Counted from the stretch's first letter, positions 1-8,064 are shown. The stretch is 11,388 nt of DNA from a bacterium (GCA_014384545.1 JACNFQ010000017.1:1-11388); one strand, 5' to 3'. Notes: generated by a model from the letters alone, not told the origin. Numbers and translations are program-made.

Positions 1-965
1 TGCCTCTTTCTTTCCAATCCCAAGCCAAAGAAGATTCTCTCTTCTTCATGGGGGGGAAGAGCAAATCCCAGACGGGATTCAACCTCTTTCCCCTGCCAAG
101 GAATGGTCAAAGACGCGTCATGACTATTCCCCACAAACGATCCTTCTCCTTCCTGTCCCCCCCATCCCAACTTCTTGACCCACCAAAGGAAGCGCTCGGC
201 ACCCAAGAGATACCCTTGGGGGTCCACCCCTCTCTCAAAGCGGTATGAAGAATCCGTTGAAAGGGAGAGTCGTCTGCCCGTTCTCCGTACACGATGGGGG
301 GCAAAGGTAGCAGCCTCTAGATAAAACGCCCCTTCTCCTTCTTGGGCAGCACTCCTGCACCCCCCCAACAGTCCAGCAATTGCCAGAACTTCCTCCCCCG
401 AAAGAACCAATAGATCAGAAGGGGAGAGGTCATACGCTTCTCCGTCCAATCCCTCAAAACAGCCTGTTCTTCCCACACCAACTTGGAGACCCTTCTCTAG
501 ATGGGCTCTCCCAAAGAGATGGAGAGGCTGCCCTGTTTCAAAGAGGACGACATTCGCAAGGTCCACCACCGGATGTATGGGATTGCGACCCATCCAAAGG
601 AGTTTCTCTGAAAGGTCGGTGTGGGGGGAAGGAGAGAGTTGGAGGGGAATACCTAGGTAATGTTGACACTGGTCATCTAAGAGTTGAATCTCAACGGCAC
701 CGTCTCCAACTTCTGAGTAGATCGCTCTTTTTGTAGAAAGGGGGCTTAGGGGTTGATCCGTTCGGACAGCAAGTTCGCGTGCCAAACCATAAATGGAGAG
801 AATATCCGTTCGGTTGCTGGGGGTATCCAGTTCCAATACCTCTGTTCCCTCCACGACTCCAATACCCTCACACTCCAGACCGATAGAGGTAAAGAGGTCA
901 GCGACTTTCCGAGCAGGAAGATGTAGGGGAACGAATTCCTCAATCCACTTGAGGGGAGCAAGCAT
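1..965 (-). CDS. pheT: Phenylalanine--tRNA ligase beta subunit, N-terminal part (runs off the window)
   Basis: Class II synthetase beta subunit, which with PheS charges tRNA-Phe in the cytoplasm and edits mischarged Tyr-tRNA. About 321 residues are visible from an ATG at 965, with an in-frame stop a few codons upstream; the C-terminus lies beyond position 1. Seen: the N-terminal motif MLAPLKWIEEFVP (1-13); TPSNRTDILSIYGLARELA (48-66), matching the family's TPNRxDxLxxxGxARxxA; NPIHPVVDLANVV and ETGQPLHLF (128-151); AGLLGG (197-202); and SYRFERGVDP (240-249), all from the B1 and B3/B4 core and editing region. The OB-fold (EMAP/YtpR-like) domain that usually occupies about 110 residues after position 40 is absent: residue 40 passes straight to the TPSNRTD motif. 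No pheS precedes it; upstream lies rnpB on the other strand. No strong Shine-Dalgarno sequence is visible. The identification is secure; the domain loss is read directly from the translation. Confidence 0.93.
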   Translation of the reverse strand, partial: MLAPLKWIEEFVPLHLPARKVADLFTSIGLECEGIGVVEGTEVLELDTPSNRTDILSIYGLARELAVRTDQPLSPLSTKRAIYSEVGDGAVEIQLLDDQCQHYLGIPLQLSPSPHTDLSEKLLWMGRNPIHPVVDLANVVLFETGQPLHLFGRAHLEKGLQVGVGRTGCFEGLDGEAYDLSPSDLLVLSGEEVLAIAGLLGGCRSAAQEGEGAFYLEAATFAPHRVRRTGRRLSLSTDSSYRFERGVDPQGYLLGAERFLWWVKKLGWGGQEGEGSFVGNSHDASLTIPWQGKEVESRLGFALPPHEEERIFFGLGLERKR

Positions 966-987
966 ATCCCAACGATTCTATGCCACC

Positions 988-993
988 TATAGG
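988..993 (+). promoter_or_regulatory. Possible -10 element of rnpB
   Basis: TATAGG lies seven bases before the predicted 5' end of the RNase P RNA (about 1000-1001), the right place for a -10 box. It matches four of six consensus positions. No convincing -35 hexamer is seen at 16-18 bases upstream, although TTGAGG occurs at 949-954. The site lies in the 35-base gap between rnpB and the divergent pheT start. Weak evidence. Confidence 0.25.
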
Positions 994-999
994 ATACCC

Positions 1000-1331
<332 letters not shown>

Positions 1332-1721
1332 TCAAGGACATTCTTGATCCAAGACGGTGTTGACTTGGGCATCTGCTTCCTTGTTCTCTTCTCTAGGTAT
1401 ATGCCGAAGAGGGGGCGCACCCAATAAGTTCCATTCTTTTCTAGCTTCAATGACGATTTCCCTAAGGTGTGTTGCCTTGACTTTCCACTTCCCCATGACT
1501 TGATTGAGAATAAGGAGGCTGTCCCCCTCAATTGAGCCCTGCTCTCCACTCTCCCCATAGAGAGAAAGGGCCAATAAGAACCCTTCGTACTCAGCTTCAT
1601 TGTTCGTCTTTTTGCCCAAGAACACGCCTCTTGAAGAGACCACCTCTCCATCCAAGAAAGCGACTGCTCCGGCTGCAGCTGGCCCAGGATTTCCTCTTGC
1701 TCCTCCATCAAATCGGACCAC
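1332..1721 (-). CDS. rnhA: Ribonuclease HI family protein
   Basis: Endonuclease that cuts the RNA strand of RNA/DNA hybrids, using two metal ions. With the GTG start at 1721 it has 129 residues. The four catalytic acids are present: D5 in DGGARGNPGP (5-14), E44 in TNNEAEYEG (39-47), D67 in EGDSLLI, and D117 in EADAQVN. This is the compact RNase HI-like type with the TNNxAEY motif, common beside housekeeping genes. The GTG start cuts off most of the first beta strand and has no close ribosome binding site. Four codons upstream, a CTG at 1733-1731 has AGGAG (1744-1740) six bases before it, overlaps the ispF stop as CTGA, and would restore the strand as LIRFVVRFDGG. That may be the real start, giving 133 residues. 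The gene ends tail to tail with rnpB. Being the last gene of the ispDF run, it is probably cotranscribed with them. Confidence 0.92.
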   Translation of the reverse strand: MVRFDGGARGNPGPAAAGAVAFLDGEVVSSRGVFLGKKTNNEAEYEGFLLALSLYGESGEQGSIEGDSLLILNQVMGKWKVKATHLREIVIEARKEWNLLGAPPLRHIPREENKEADAQVNTVLDQECP

Positions 1722-1729
1722 GAATCTAA

Positions 1730-2218
1730 TCAGCTGATTCTCCTCTTCTTGCCGATTACCATCACCAAAGCCTCCAGCCCCTCGCCACGCCCCACAGGAC
1801 CTAAGCCTTCACCATGACGCGCCGTAATCCGAACCTCATCTTCAGACAGCTCCAGAACTTCCCTACACCTATTCTCAATCATGCCTAAATAGGGGGACAA
1901 CATCGGTTTCTCCAAACGAATCTGTGCATCTATTTGGCTGACTAGAAACCCCCTAGAGCTAATCACATCTCTCGCTTTCTCTAGGAGAAGAACCCCTGAC
2001 ATGCCCTCGGTCCATTCCTGATCATCAGGGAAGAATGTCCCAATATCGCCCGCCCCTGCCATACCCAGCAATGCATCCGCCAAGGCATGGGCAAGGACAT
2101 CCCCATCAGAATGAGCTTCTGGACCGACAGATGAAGGTATCTCTACGCCCAATATGACCAAAGGGAGACCGCGCCGTAGGGGATGTCGGTCCCATCCCAA
2201 ACCAATTCGGGGGTTCAA
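1730..2218 (-). CDS. ispF: 2-C-methyl-D-erythritol 2,4-cyclodiphosphate synthase
   Basis: Fifth enzyme of the MEP isoprenoid pathway. It cyclises CDP-methylerythritol 2-phosphate to MEcPP with release of CMP; the family is trimeric. It has 162 residues, close to the usual 155-165. Zinc ligands are visible as D10 and H12 (GLGWDRHPL) and H44 (HALADALLG), with HSDGD at 36-40 and GDIGTFFPD at 57-65. The family's nearly fixed KATTTEKLGFTGRGEG loop reads TARHGEGLGPVGRGEG here (132-147), so the two threonines that contact the diphosphate are replaced; other organisms, including plants, also vary here. The TTG start at 2218 overlaps the ispD stop as TTGA, so translation is probably coupled. The order ispD-ispF is typical. 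The function is assigned with good confidence despite the altered loop. Confidence 0.95.
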   Translation of the reverse strand: MNPRIGLGWDRHPLRRGLPLVILGVEIPSSVGPEAHSDGDVLAHALADALLGMAGAGDIGTFFPDDQEWTEGMSGVLLLEKARDVISSRGFLVSQIDAQIRLEKPMLSPYLGMIENRCREVLELSEDEVRITARHGEGLGPVGRGEGLEALVMVIGKKRRIS

Positions 2219-2850
2219 AGTCTGTCCTCATCTCCGGGCCATGTCAACTTGGGATTGGGAGAAGGGTCGTGATGGACAGAGATGACTTCACCAGCATCCA
2301 AGAAAAGCCTCGTCTCTTCGGGTACGTCCCTTCCCAAGAGAGAGAGGAGGCGAGAACGAAGGAATGCTTGGGGGGTGTGCACTTCATGAATACCCTCTCG
2401 GTCTACGATATCTGTCATCTCCCCATTGGTAATCCGTGCCAAACTGTGGGGAACGGGTCTTGTGAGTACGGAAGCAACCGCACCATTCTCCAAGTCTTCA
2501 AGGAGTAGAGGGAGAGCCGCTGGAGAGAATGAAGGGCGGGCACAGTCATGAATTACGACCCACTGGGCGCCACAACGAGCCACCCCTCTTTGGACACTTC
2601 TTGCTCGAGTAGCCCCTCCTTCTACCACCTCAAAAGGGAGTCCGCTTAGGACCAACCTAGCCTCTCTTAACTTGCCCAAAGGGACGACAGCTATGGCGTT
2701 TGCCCACGGAAAGGAGGAGAGTCTTTGGGCTGTCAGCCTGAGGAGAGGGACGCCTCCTACTTGTAGAAACGCTTTGGGCGTACCCATTCTTCTCCCTTCA
2801 CCAGCCCCTACGAGAACTAAGTCAGCTTTTGAGAACGCGTGTAAAGACAA
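2215..2850 (-). CDS. ispD: 2-C-methyl-D-erythritol 4-phosphate cytidylyltransferase (divergent)
   Basis: Third MEP-pathway enzyme, joining CTP and methylerythritol phosphate to give CDP-ME. It has 211 residues, shorter than the usual 225-240. Seen: the nucleotide-binding loop GAGEGRRMGTPKAFL (15-29) with Lys26, shortened by about two residues before PK; GGATRARSVQRGV (78-90); VVIHDCARP (98-106); R151; HTPQAF (158-163); and NPKLT (199-203). The usual Asp of the P-v-x-D-T motif, a metal/substrate ligand in the family, appears as His135 (PVPHS). The downstream T-D-[DE]-A motif is also not recognisable. Context next to ispF supports IspD rather than a MobA-like nucleotidyltransferase, which the short loop otherwise resembles. 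The TTG start at 2850 has AGGGCAGA just before it and lies 29 bases inside the end of the PIN/TRAM gene. Confidence 0.88.
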   Translation of the reverse strand: MSLHAFSKADLVLVGAGEGRRMGTPKAFLQVGGVPLLRLTAQRLSSFPWANAIAVVPLGKLREARLVLSGLPFEVVEGGATRARSVQRGVARCGAQWVVIHDCARPSFSPAALPLLLEDLENGAVASVLTRPVPHSLARITNGEMTDIVDREGIHEVHTPQAFLRSRLLSLLGRDVPEETRLFLDAGEVISVHHDPSPNPKLTWPGDEDRL

Positions 2851-3871
2851 TCTGCCCTGCTTCCGTTTGGAGAATGCTCTTCACCTGAACCTCAACCGTT
2901 TCTCCCACTTTATTCGATCCATCCTCAACGACGACCATCGTTCCATCACCCAAGTGACCCACACCTTGCGCATCCTCCGATCCGATTCTTGTGATCTCAA
3001 TGGGGAAGTTATCACCCGCCGAAAAGTGGGGGCGAAGCGCCAATGCAAGCTCATTGAGATTCATTACCTTCACCTTTCGCATCTGTGCGACACGGTTCAA
3101 CGCTAGGTCGTTGGTAATGAGTGCAGCGCCCAATACTTCTGCCAAAAGGACAAGATGTTCATCAGTCTTCCCTTTGTCGGGAACCATCTCCTCAAGTACC
3201 CTCAAGGGCGAATCGCGTCGCTCCAACATCTCGTTGAGCGTCTGTAGCCCTTTTCGACCACGTGTCCTCTTTGTGTGGTTTCGGCTATCTGCCAAGAGGT
3301 GGAGTTCTTCAATCACAGTATCAGGAACCAATAAGGGACCCTCCAAGAACCCCGCCTTGAGCACGGCATCAATACGACCATCCAAGATAACATTCGTATC
3401 AAGAATCTTTGGGTATCCACCTTTTCCCCCACCTCTCTTGAGGACTCCCGCCAAGGGATCCGCTGCCACCAAGGTCAAAACTGAGAGGTAAAGAATGAGG
3501 AACCCACCAATGAAGGTGAGCATCTGACTGGGCCCCTTCGCCTCAAGGAAGAGTGACGTATGTGGAGAAAGGTAAAGTGTTGATAAGAGAAGATAGAGAA
3601 CGAGGAATCCCACCACCAATCCCAACAACCCCGAAAGGACCTCGCTGGGTCTTTTTGCGAGAATCGTTGCTGATAGATCATTATTGAACCGGAGGGCACC
3701 ATCCATGATGGGCCGAGCCAAGACACCAAACAAGATTGCAAAGAGGACCTTGACACCCAGTGAGAGGGCTGGCCCTTGTGCTAGCCCATATGAATCCGAG
3801 ACGAACTCAGATAACAGACCTCCGACCGAAAACCCGACAATCAGGAATAGGAGTCGGTAAAAACGCCTCAA
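2822..3871 (-). CDS. yacL: Membrane-anchored PIN/TRAM domain protein (YacL type)
   Basis: Putative RNase of the PIN superfamily anchored in the inner membrane; the cellular substrate is unknown. It has 349 residues. Four hydrophobic segments lie at about 5-23, 37-56, 79-100 and 117-138. A PIN domain follows (about 155-275) with the acidic metal-site residues D158 (ILDTNVILDGRI), E188, D237 (KTDEHLVLLA) and D255 (ITNDLALNRVA). A C-terminal TRAM domain (about 283-349), a beta-barrel RNA-binding fold, ends the protein. This is the full architecture of Bacillus YacL and homologues, which lie between carD or disA and ispD in many bacteria. The TTG start at 3871 overlaps the carD stop as TTGA. The 3' end overlaps ispD by 29 bases. 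It belongs to the clpC-carD-yacL-ispD-ispF operon, and none of its active-site acids is missing. Confidence 0.93.
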   Translation of the reverse strand: MRRFYRLLFLIVGFSVGGLLSEFVSDSYGLAQGPALSLGVKVLFAILFGVLARPIMDGALRFNNDLSATILAKRPSEVLSGLLGLVVGFLVLYLLLSTLYLSPHTSLFLEAKGPSQMLTFIGGFLILYLSVLTLVAADPLAGVLKRGGGKGGYPKILDTNVILDGRIDAVLKAGFLEGPLLVPDTVIEELHLLADSRNHTKRTRGRKGLQTLNEMLERRDSPLRVLEEMVPDKGKTDEHLVLLAEVLGAALITNDLALNRVAQMRKVKVMNLNELALALRPHFSAGDNFPIEITRIGSEDAQGVGHLGDGTMVVVEDGSNKVGETVEVQVKSILQTEAGQIVFTRVLKS

Positions 3872-4413
3872 ACAGGTTGGAGAATAGCCAGAATCTCTTG
3901 GCAGACCTCTTGCATGCTTTCATCAACGACTTTCTTTTCGCCTTTGATACCTAAGTAGCAATCAATCTCACCACAAATCTGCTCCACGACCGATGTCAAC
4001 AACTTATCATCCAGAATAGAGAGGCGTCCCTTAGCCTTCTCTTTTCTTGCCAACAAATCCCTAGCGACTTCGGCAACGAGTTGGAGGTTCCCACTCTTCA
4101 ATTTCTTTAGATTATCTGAATGTTCCCTATTCCACCGTTGACGAATCGCCTTAGGAGCAGTCTTCAAAACACGAAGACATTCTTCCATCTGGTGATCATC
4201 AGCGACATGACGAATCGCCAATTCATCATCGGGATGGGCAGGAATCTTGACCATCAAGCCCTTATGGAAAAGACTAACGAGCAAGTATTTTCTCATCTCG
4301 CCACCCGGAATCAAGATATCTTCAATACCCTTGATAAGACCGGCACCGTGAACAGGGTGCACAACACCCATCCCTACTTGGTAGGGAATATCCTTCATTT
4401 GTCCTGTTTTCAT
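3868..4413 (-). CDS. carD: CarD-family RNA polymerase-binding regulator
   Basis: Regulator that binds the RNA polymerase beta subunit and stabilises open promoter complexes, notably at rRNA promoters in mycobacteria and Thermus. It has 181 residues from the ATG at 4413, chosen because AAGGAGGAGAT (4424-4414) lies immediately before it. A start at 4461 is open but lies inside clpC without such a site. Residues 8-68 form the RNA polymerase-interacting (Tudor-like) domain: YQVGMGVVHPVHGAG (11-25) and KGLMVKIP (51-58). The helical C-terminal domain holds Trp94 in the RQRWNREHSDNLKKLKSG segment, equivalent to the Trp that wedges into the -10 region minor groove in known CarD proteins. It starts 20 bases after the clpC stop, and its stop overlaps the next gene. 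Confidence 0.94.
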   Translation of the reverse strand: MKTGQMKDIPYQVGMGVVHPVHGAGLIKGIEDILIPGGEMRKYLLVSLFHKGLMVKIPAHPDDELAIRHVADDHQMEECLRVLKTAPKAIRQRWNREHSDNLKKLKSGNLQLVAEVARDLLARKEKAKGRLSILDDKLLTSVVEQICGEIDCYLGIKGEKKVVDESMQEVCQEILAILQPV

Positions 4414-4424
4414 ATCTCCTCCTT
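4414..4424 (-). promoter_or_regulatory. Strong ribosome binding site that fixes the carD start
   Basis: On the minus strand AAGGAGGAGAT directly precedes the ATG at 4413. It is one of the best Shine-Dalgarno matches in the window and lies in the short gap after the clpC stop. It decides for a 181-residue CarD rather than a longer version overlapping clpC. Confidence 0.85.
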
Positions 4425-4432
4425 GTGGTTCC

Positions 4433-6874
4433 TTATTTCTTTGCTTTCTCTTTTGCTCCACTCTTGATCACATCAAGAGTGAATCCTTTCTTGCCGACCG
4501 AAACGACGATCGTATCGCCCGATTTTGCCTTCCCACCCAAGATGACCTCGGCCATCGGTTCTTCTAAGTCGACCTCAATCTGTCGCCTCAACTTCCGCGC
4601 TCCTTCTCGGGGATCATGTCCTCTGGTCGCCAAGACTTTCTTAGCTTCGTCATCAACCAAGAGGCTGATACCCTTATCTCCAAGGCGGCTCTCCACGAGG
4701 GATAGCTGCAAATCTACAATGACCAACATCTCTTTCTCTCCCAAGGGGCTAAAGGCTAAGACTTCATCCAAACGACCCATCAGTTCTGGGCGGAATCGAC
4801 GCCTTGCCTCGTCCATCAGGCGACTCTCAACGTGAGCTGGGTCCAAATGAATCGATTCGGCACGGTCTCCGAATCCCATATCAGGGGCGTTCAATAAGCC
4901 GTCTGTCCCGGTATTGCTCGTCAAAATAATGACCGTATTACGGAAGTTCACCTTGTTTCCCAAAGAATCTGTAACTTCTCCTTCTTCAAGAATCTGGAGA
5001 AGAATATTGAAGATGTCAGGATGTGCCTTTTCTATCTCATCAAAGAGAACGACTGAATAGGGCTGACGTCGAACCGCCTCTGCCAATTGGCCTCCTTCAT
5101 CAAACCCTACATAACCTGGGGGAGCCCCCAACAACCGACTTATAGCGTGCTTTTCTAGATACTCTGACATATCCAGACGAATCAACTTCGAAGCATCACC
5201 CAACAAGAACTGGGCTATACACTTAGCCATCTCTGTCTTGCCAACACCAGTTGGTCCTAAGAAAAGGAAACTGCCTTGAGGTCGACGAGGATCCGACAAC
5301 CCTGCCTTCGCCTTCCGCAAGACGGCGGAGACTTTCTTCACCACCTTCTCTTGCCCAATAATCGATTGGGACAACTGTGCTTCTAGCCCCAACAATCGGT
5401 CAGTTTCCTTCTTCTCAAGCCTAGAGACGGGGATTCCTGTCCAGATATTCACGATATAAGCAATCGTCTCACTCGTTACTTCTTCTTCTTGGAGAGCTCG
5501 GACAGCGGATTCCTCTTGCTCCAACTCTTCGCGCAATGCCGTTATCCTGTCCCTCAGGGCCGAAGCATCATCCAAATCCTTGTCCAAGACAGCTTGTCGC
5601 TTCTTTTCCTCTTCTTCTTCAATCTCTTCCTCTAACTCCACCATGCGCGGAGTCTGTATCGAGAGTTGTAACCGAACTCTAGAGGCTGCCTCATCGACCA
5701 AATCGATCGCCTTATCGGGCAGAAACTGTTCCGTGATAAAGCGATGGCTAAGTTGTGCAGCGGCAACCAATGCGCCATCGGTAATCTTGACGCCATGGAA
5801 CTCTTCATATCGGGGGCGTAATCCCTCAAGAATGAGAACCGTTTCATCCAAACTGGGCTCATCGACCTTGATCAATTGGAATCGGCGGTCCAAAGCTGCG
5901 TTCTTTTCAATATATTTGCGATACTCTTGAAAAGTAGTCGCTCCGATACACCTAAGTTCGCCCCGTGCCAAAGCAGGTTTTAGGATATTGCTGGCATCGA
6001 TCGCTCCTTCTGCTGCACCCGTACCTACTAAAGTATGCACTTCATCAATAAAGATAATAATCTCGTCGTTAGCATCCTTTATCTCTTGGAGAATCTTCTT
6101 GATTCGGCTTTCAAACTCGCCCCGATACTTGGTCCCAGCTACGATACCTGCCAAATCCAAGGCAACGACCCGCTTATTAGCAAGCCGGGGAGGGATATTC
6201 TTGTCATGTATTCGTTGAGCAAGCCCTTCCACAATTGCGGTCTTTCCCACTCCTGGTTCCCCCACCAAAAGGGGGTTGTTCTTGAGCCGTTTGTTCAGGA
6301 TGTTCACCATCCGCTCAACCTCAGCGTCTCGACCAATGGTGGGGTCTAACTTGCCCTCTGACGCAAGAACGGTCAGATCCTCTCCAAAGCGGTCTAGGCT
6401 GGGCGTACCGCCCTCTTTGGGCTCTTCAGCTGGCTCTTCTTCTTTTCGACTTTCGTAAAACTGTTGAATCTCGGCTTGGAGCTCTCCAATAAAGAGCCCA
6501 CTTTCACGGAGCGTGCGTCCCGCATCGCCCCCATGCTTGAAAATAGATGCAAGGAGATGTTCACTACCGATCTGAGCTTGGCGCGTTTGGCGACTTTCAT
6601 CGTACGCTAACTCGAAAATACGCTTCGTTTCGTGACTAAAGCTGACAGCAAACTCTTCGGTCCCTTGGGAAGGTAGATTCTCTTCGGCACGCTTGAGCAA
6701 ATCTCCCACCTTAGCACCCATCCCCTCAAGGACACGGTGGGCATTGGCGTTGGGACTTCTCAGAATAGCAATCAGTAGATGGAGGGGACCCAATGCACGG
6801 CTACGGTTCTGTTTCGCTATCTTTTGAGCCTTGATAATGACTCTCTTACTATCACTATGGAACTTATTCCACAT
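4433..6874 (-). CDS. clpC: ATP-dependent Clp protease ATPase subunit ClpC
   Basis: Hsp100/AAA+ unfoldase that feeds substrates to ClpP in the cytoplasm. From the ATG at 6874 it has 813 residues. Order: double Clp N-domain (1-140, beginning [13 protein letters not shown]); AAA1 with Walker A GEPGVGKT (205-212), Walker B IIIFIDE (272-278) and arginines in ALDRRF (326-332); a glutamate-rich middle region with a UVR-like coiled coil (about 412-453); AAA2 with Walker A GPTGVGKT (540-547), Walker [12 protein letters not shown] (608-618), pore loop GYVGFDEGG, and sensor-2 GARKLRR (758-764). MGF at 666-668 sits where ClpC proteins carry the [LIV]GF loop that docks on ClpP, favouring ClpC over the disaggregase ClpB. 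The frame is open up to an ATG at 6940 preceded by AGAGGGGT. I prefer 6874 because family members begin M[FW]xKF, although its nearest GGAGG (6894-6890) is 15 bases away. Confidence 0.96.
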   Translation of the reverse strand: MWNKFHSDSKRVIIKAQKIAKQNRSRALGPLHLLIAILRSPNANAHRVLEGMGAKVGDLLKRAEENLPSQGTEEFAVSFSHETKRIFELAYDESRQTRQAQIGSEHLLASIFKHGGDAGRTLRESGLFIGELQAEIQQFYESRKEEEPAEEPKEGGTPSLDRFGEDLTVLASEGKLDPTIGRDAEVERMVNILNKRLKNNPLLVGEPGVGKTAIVEGLAQRIHDKNIPPRLANKRVVALDLAGIVAGTKYRGEFESRIKKILQEIKDANDEIIIFIDEVHTLVGTGAAEGAIDASNILKPALARGELRCIGATTFQEYRKYIEKNAALDRRFQLIKVDEPSLDETVLILEGLRPRYEEFHGVKITDGALVAAAQLSHRFITEQFLPDKAIDLVDEAASRVRLQLSIQTPRMVELEEEIEEEEEKKRQAVLDKDLDDASALRDRITALREELEQEESAVRALQEEEVTSETIAYIVNIWTGIPVSRLEKKETDRLLGLEAQLSQSIIGQEKVVKKVSAVLRKAKAGLSDPRRPQGSFLFLGPTGVGKTEMAKCIAQFLLGDASKLIRLDMSEYLEKHAISRLLGAPPGYVGFDEGGQLAEAVRRQPYSVVLFDEIEKAHPDIFNILLQILEEGEVTDSLGNKVNFRNTVIILTSNTGTDGLLNAPDMGFGDRAESIHLDPAHVESRLMDEARRRFRPELMGRLDEVLAFSPLGEKEMLVIVDLQLSLVESRLGDKGISLLVDDEAKKVLATRGHDPREGARKLRRQIEVDLEEPMAEVILGGKAKSGDTIVVSVGKKGFTLDVIKSGAKEKAKK

Positions 6875-6908
6875 GGAAATTTCTGATGACCTCCGTTTGG
6901 CTGAACTC

Positions 6909-6930
6909 CCTATGCCATAAACTGCATAGG
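6909..6930. repeat. Seven-base inverted repeat upstream of clpC
   Basis: CCTATGC (6909-6915) and GCATAGG (6924-6930) are exact inverted copies separated by eight bases. If clpC starts at 6874, the repeat lies in its leader, 35 bases upstream of the start. It could be a repressor site or a small mRNA hairpin. It does not resemble the CtsR tandem heptad or the CIRCE element. If translation starts at 6940 it lies inside the coding region. Confidence 0.4.
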
Positions 6931-6951
6931 TCAGGTTCATACCCCTCTATT

Positions 6952-8064
6952 CTACCATGAATCCTTCTTGATGCTTCTCCCATCACCCTTACGGGGTAGA
7001 GAACCCTTTAGAACCTCCTTGACCTCGTCACGAGATATATCCTTCCCAAACGAGCGAAATCCTGCCCAAGAGAATCCGTTGTCAAGTGCTAGATTCCACA
7101 AACTCTCAACACCCCTTACCGAGATCTCTCTACCGAGTGTACAGAGATCGGTTCGCCCTGTCAAAGAAATGAGAATCGTTTCGGCTTCGCACGCGTACGC
7201 AATCTCTTTGGGCAAAGGCCAATCATAGGAAAACTCAGGCTTCCCTGGCAGTCGAATCTCCCCTGCTTCCAAGAACAGACAGTCAGGTCGTTCCCTAGCT
7301 TGTGCCCTTGAGACATCGGGGGGGAGTGCGACATCCAAAACGGCGGTTCCAGGAGCAAGAGCATCAACGGGGATTGCTGTGCCACCCGAAGAAGTGACTC
7401 CTACGACGCGCTTTACCTTGGGCAAGAGGGCTCTTGGGTCTGTCCCCGCGTCCACCACAGTTCCCTTTGGAAAGGACTGAGCAAGAGCTTCTGTTTTTTG
7501 GGCGTCTTTACCTAACAAGAGTACACCCCGTGTTCTATCGGCAAGGATCCGAGCAACCGCCGAACCGATCGCTCCTGTAGCTCCAACGATTGCTACTCTC
7601 TCGTCGGCCAATGGCTTATCTAGGGACGCCAACGCCTCCAAAGAGGCAAGTGTAGCCCCCACGGTAAGGGCGTTCCCCGTAGTTACGGGTATAGGACTCC
7701 TCTCTGCGACTGTGATTCCCGCATCTCCCACGACACTGGTAAAGGCTCCTAAACCCATTACAGTAGCTCCTCTCTTAGCCCCCCATTCAGCCGCTTTGAC
7801 CAAAAGGCGGTATGTCGCTTCTGGGGGGCGGTTCATCATCAAGCGAGGTGTAGAAAGTAACCCCATGACCCATCCTTCACATCGGTTCCCTTGAGGCGTT
7901 TCAATACCTGTCATCTTGAACAGAGGGAATGGGCCCAACGAACCGACAAGGCGTTCAGCCCATCCTTTAGGAAGAATCCCTGTCCACTTCAGGTGTTGAA
8001 TACGCTGAAGGTCTCTTTCTTCGGGAGGATGAACGACGAATAGGAATCGTGCAGGAGGGGTCAA
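6952..8064 (-). CDS. Acyl-ACP reductase-like oxidoreductase (cyanobacterial AAR/COG5322-type family)
   Basis: Resembles the cyanobacterial fatty acyl-ACP reductase, which makes fatty aldehydes from acyl-ACP with NADPH, and its relatives in Firmicutes often labelled as shikimate/quinate dehydrogenases. It has 370 residues (cyanobacterial AAR about 340). N-terminal substrate domain with GLGAFTSVVGDAGITVA (104-120) and VTTGNALT (127-134); Rossmann segment VAIVGATGAIGSAV (157-170); C-terminal YACEAETILISLTGR (290-304), where Cys292 aligns with the acyl-accepting Cys of AAR, then GFRSFG (335-340). The start is TTG at 8064, overlapping the preceding stop as TTGA, with AAAGG seven bases before. It sits between the gamma-lyase and clpC; the aldehyde-deformylating oxygenase that partners AAR in cyanobacteria is not in this window. 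The family is clear; the true substrate is not known. Confidence 0.82.
   Translation of the reverse strand: MTPPARFLFVVHPPEERDLQRIQHLKWTGILPKGWAERLVGSLGPFPLFKMTGIETPQGNRCEGWVMGLLSTPRLMMNRPPEATYRLLVKAAEWGAKRGATVMGLGAFTSVVGDAGITVAERSPIPVTTGNALTVGATLASLEALASLDKPLADERVAIVGATGAIGSAVARILADRTRGVLLLGKDAQKTEALAQSFPKGTVVDAGTDPRALLPKVKRVVGVTSSGGTAIPVDALAPGTAVLDVALPPDVSRAQARERPDCLFLEAGEIRLPGKPEFSYDWPLPKEIAYACEAETILISLTGRTDLCTLGREISVRGVESLWNLALDNGFSWAGFRSFGKDISRDEVKEVLKGSLPRKGDGRSIKKDSW

Noticed and set aside
380-736. Plus-strand open frame of 118 codons
   Set aside because: It lies opposite pheT, whose frame carries clear synthetase motifs; it is low-complexity antisense.
2215-2850. IspD considered as a MobA-type molybdenum cofactor guanylyltransferase
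   Set aside because: The GRRMGTPKAFL loop resembles MobA, but GGATRARSVQRGV, HDCARP, HTPQAF and NPKLT, together with the adjacent ispF, fit IspD better.
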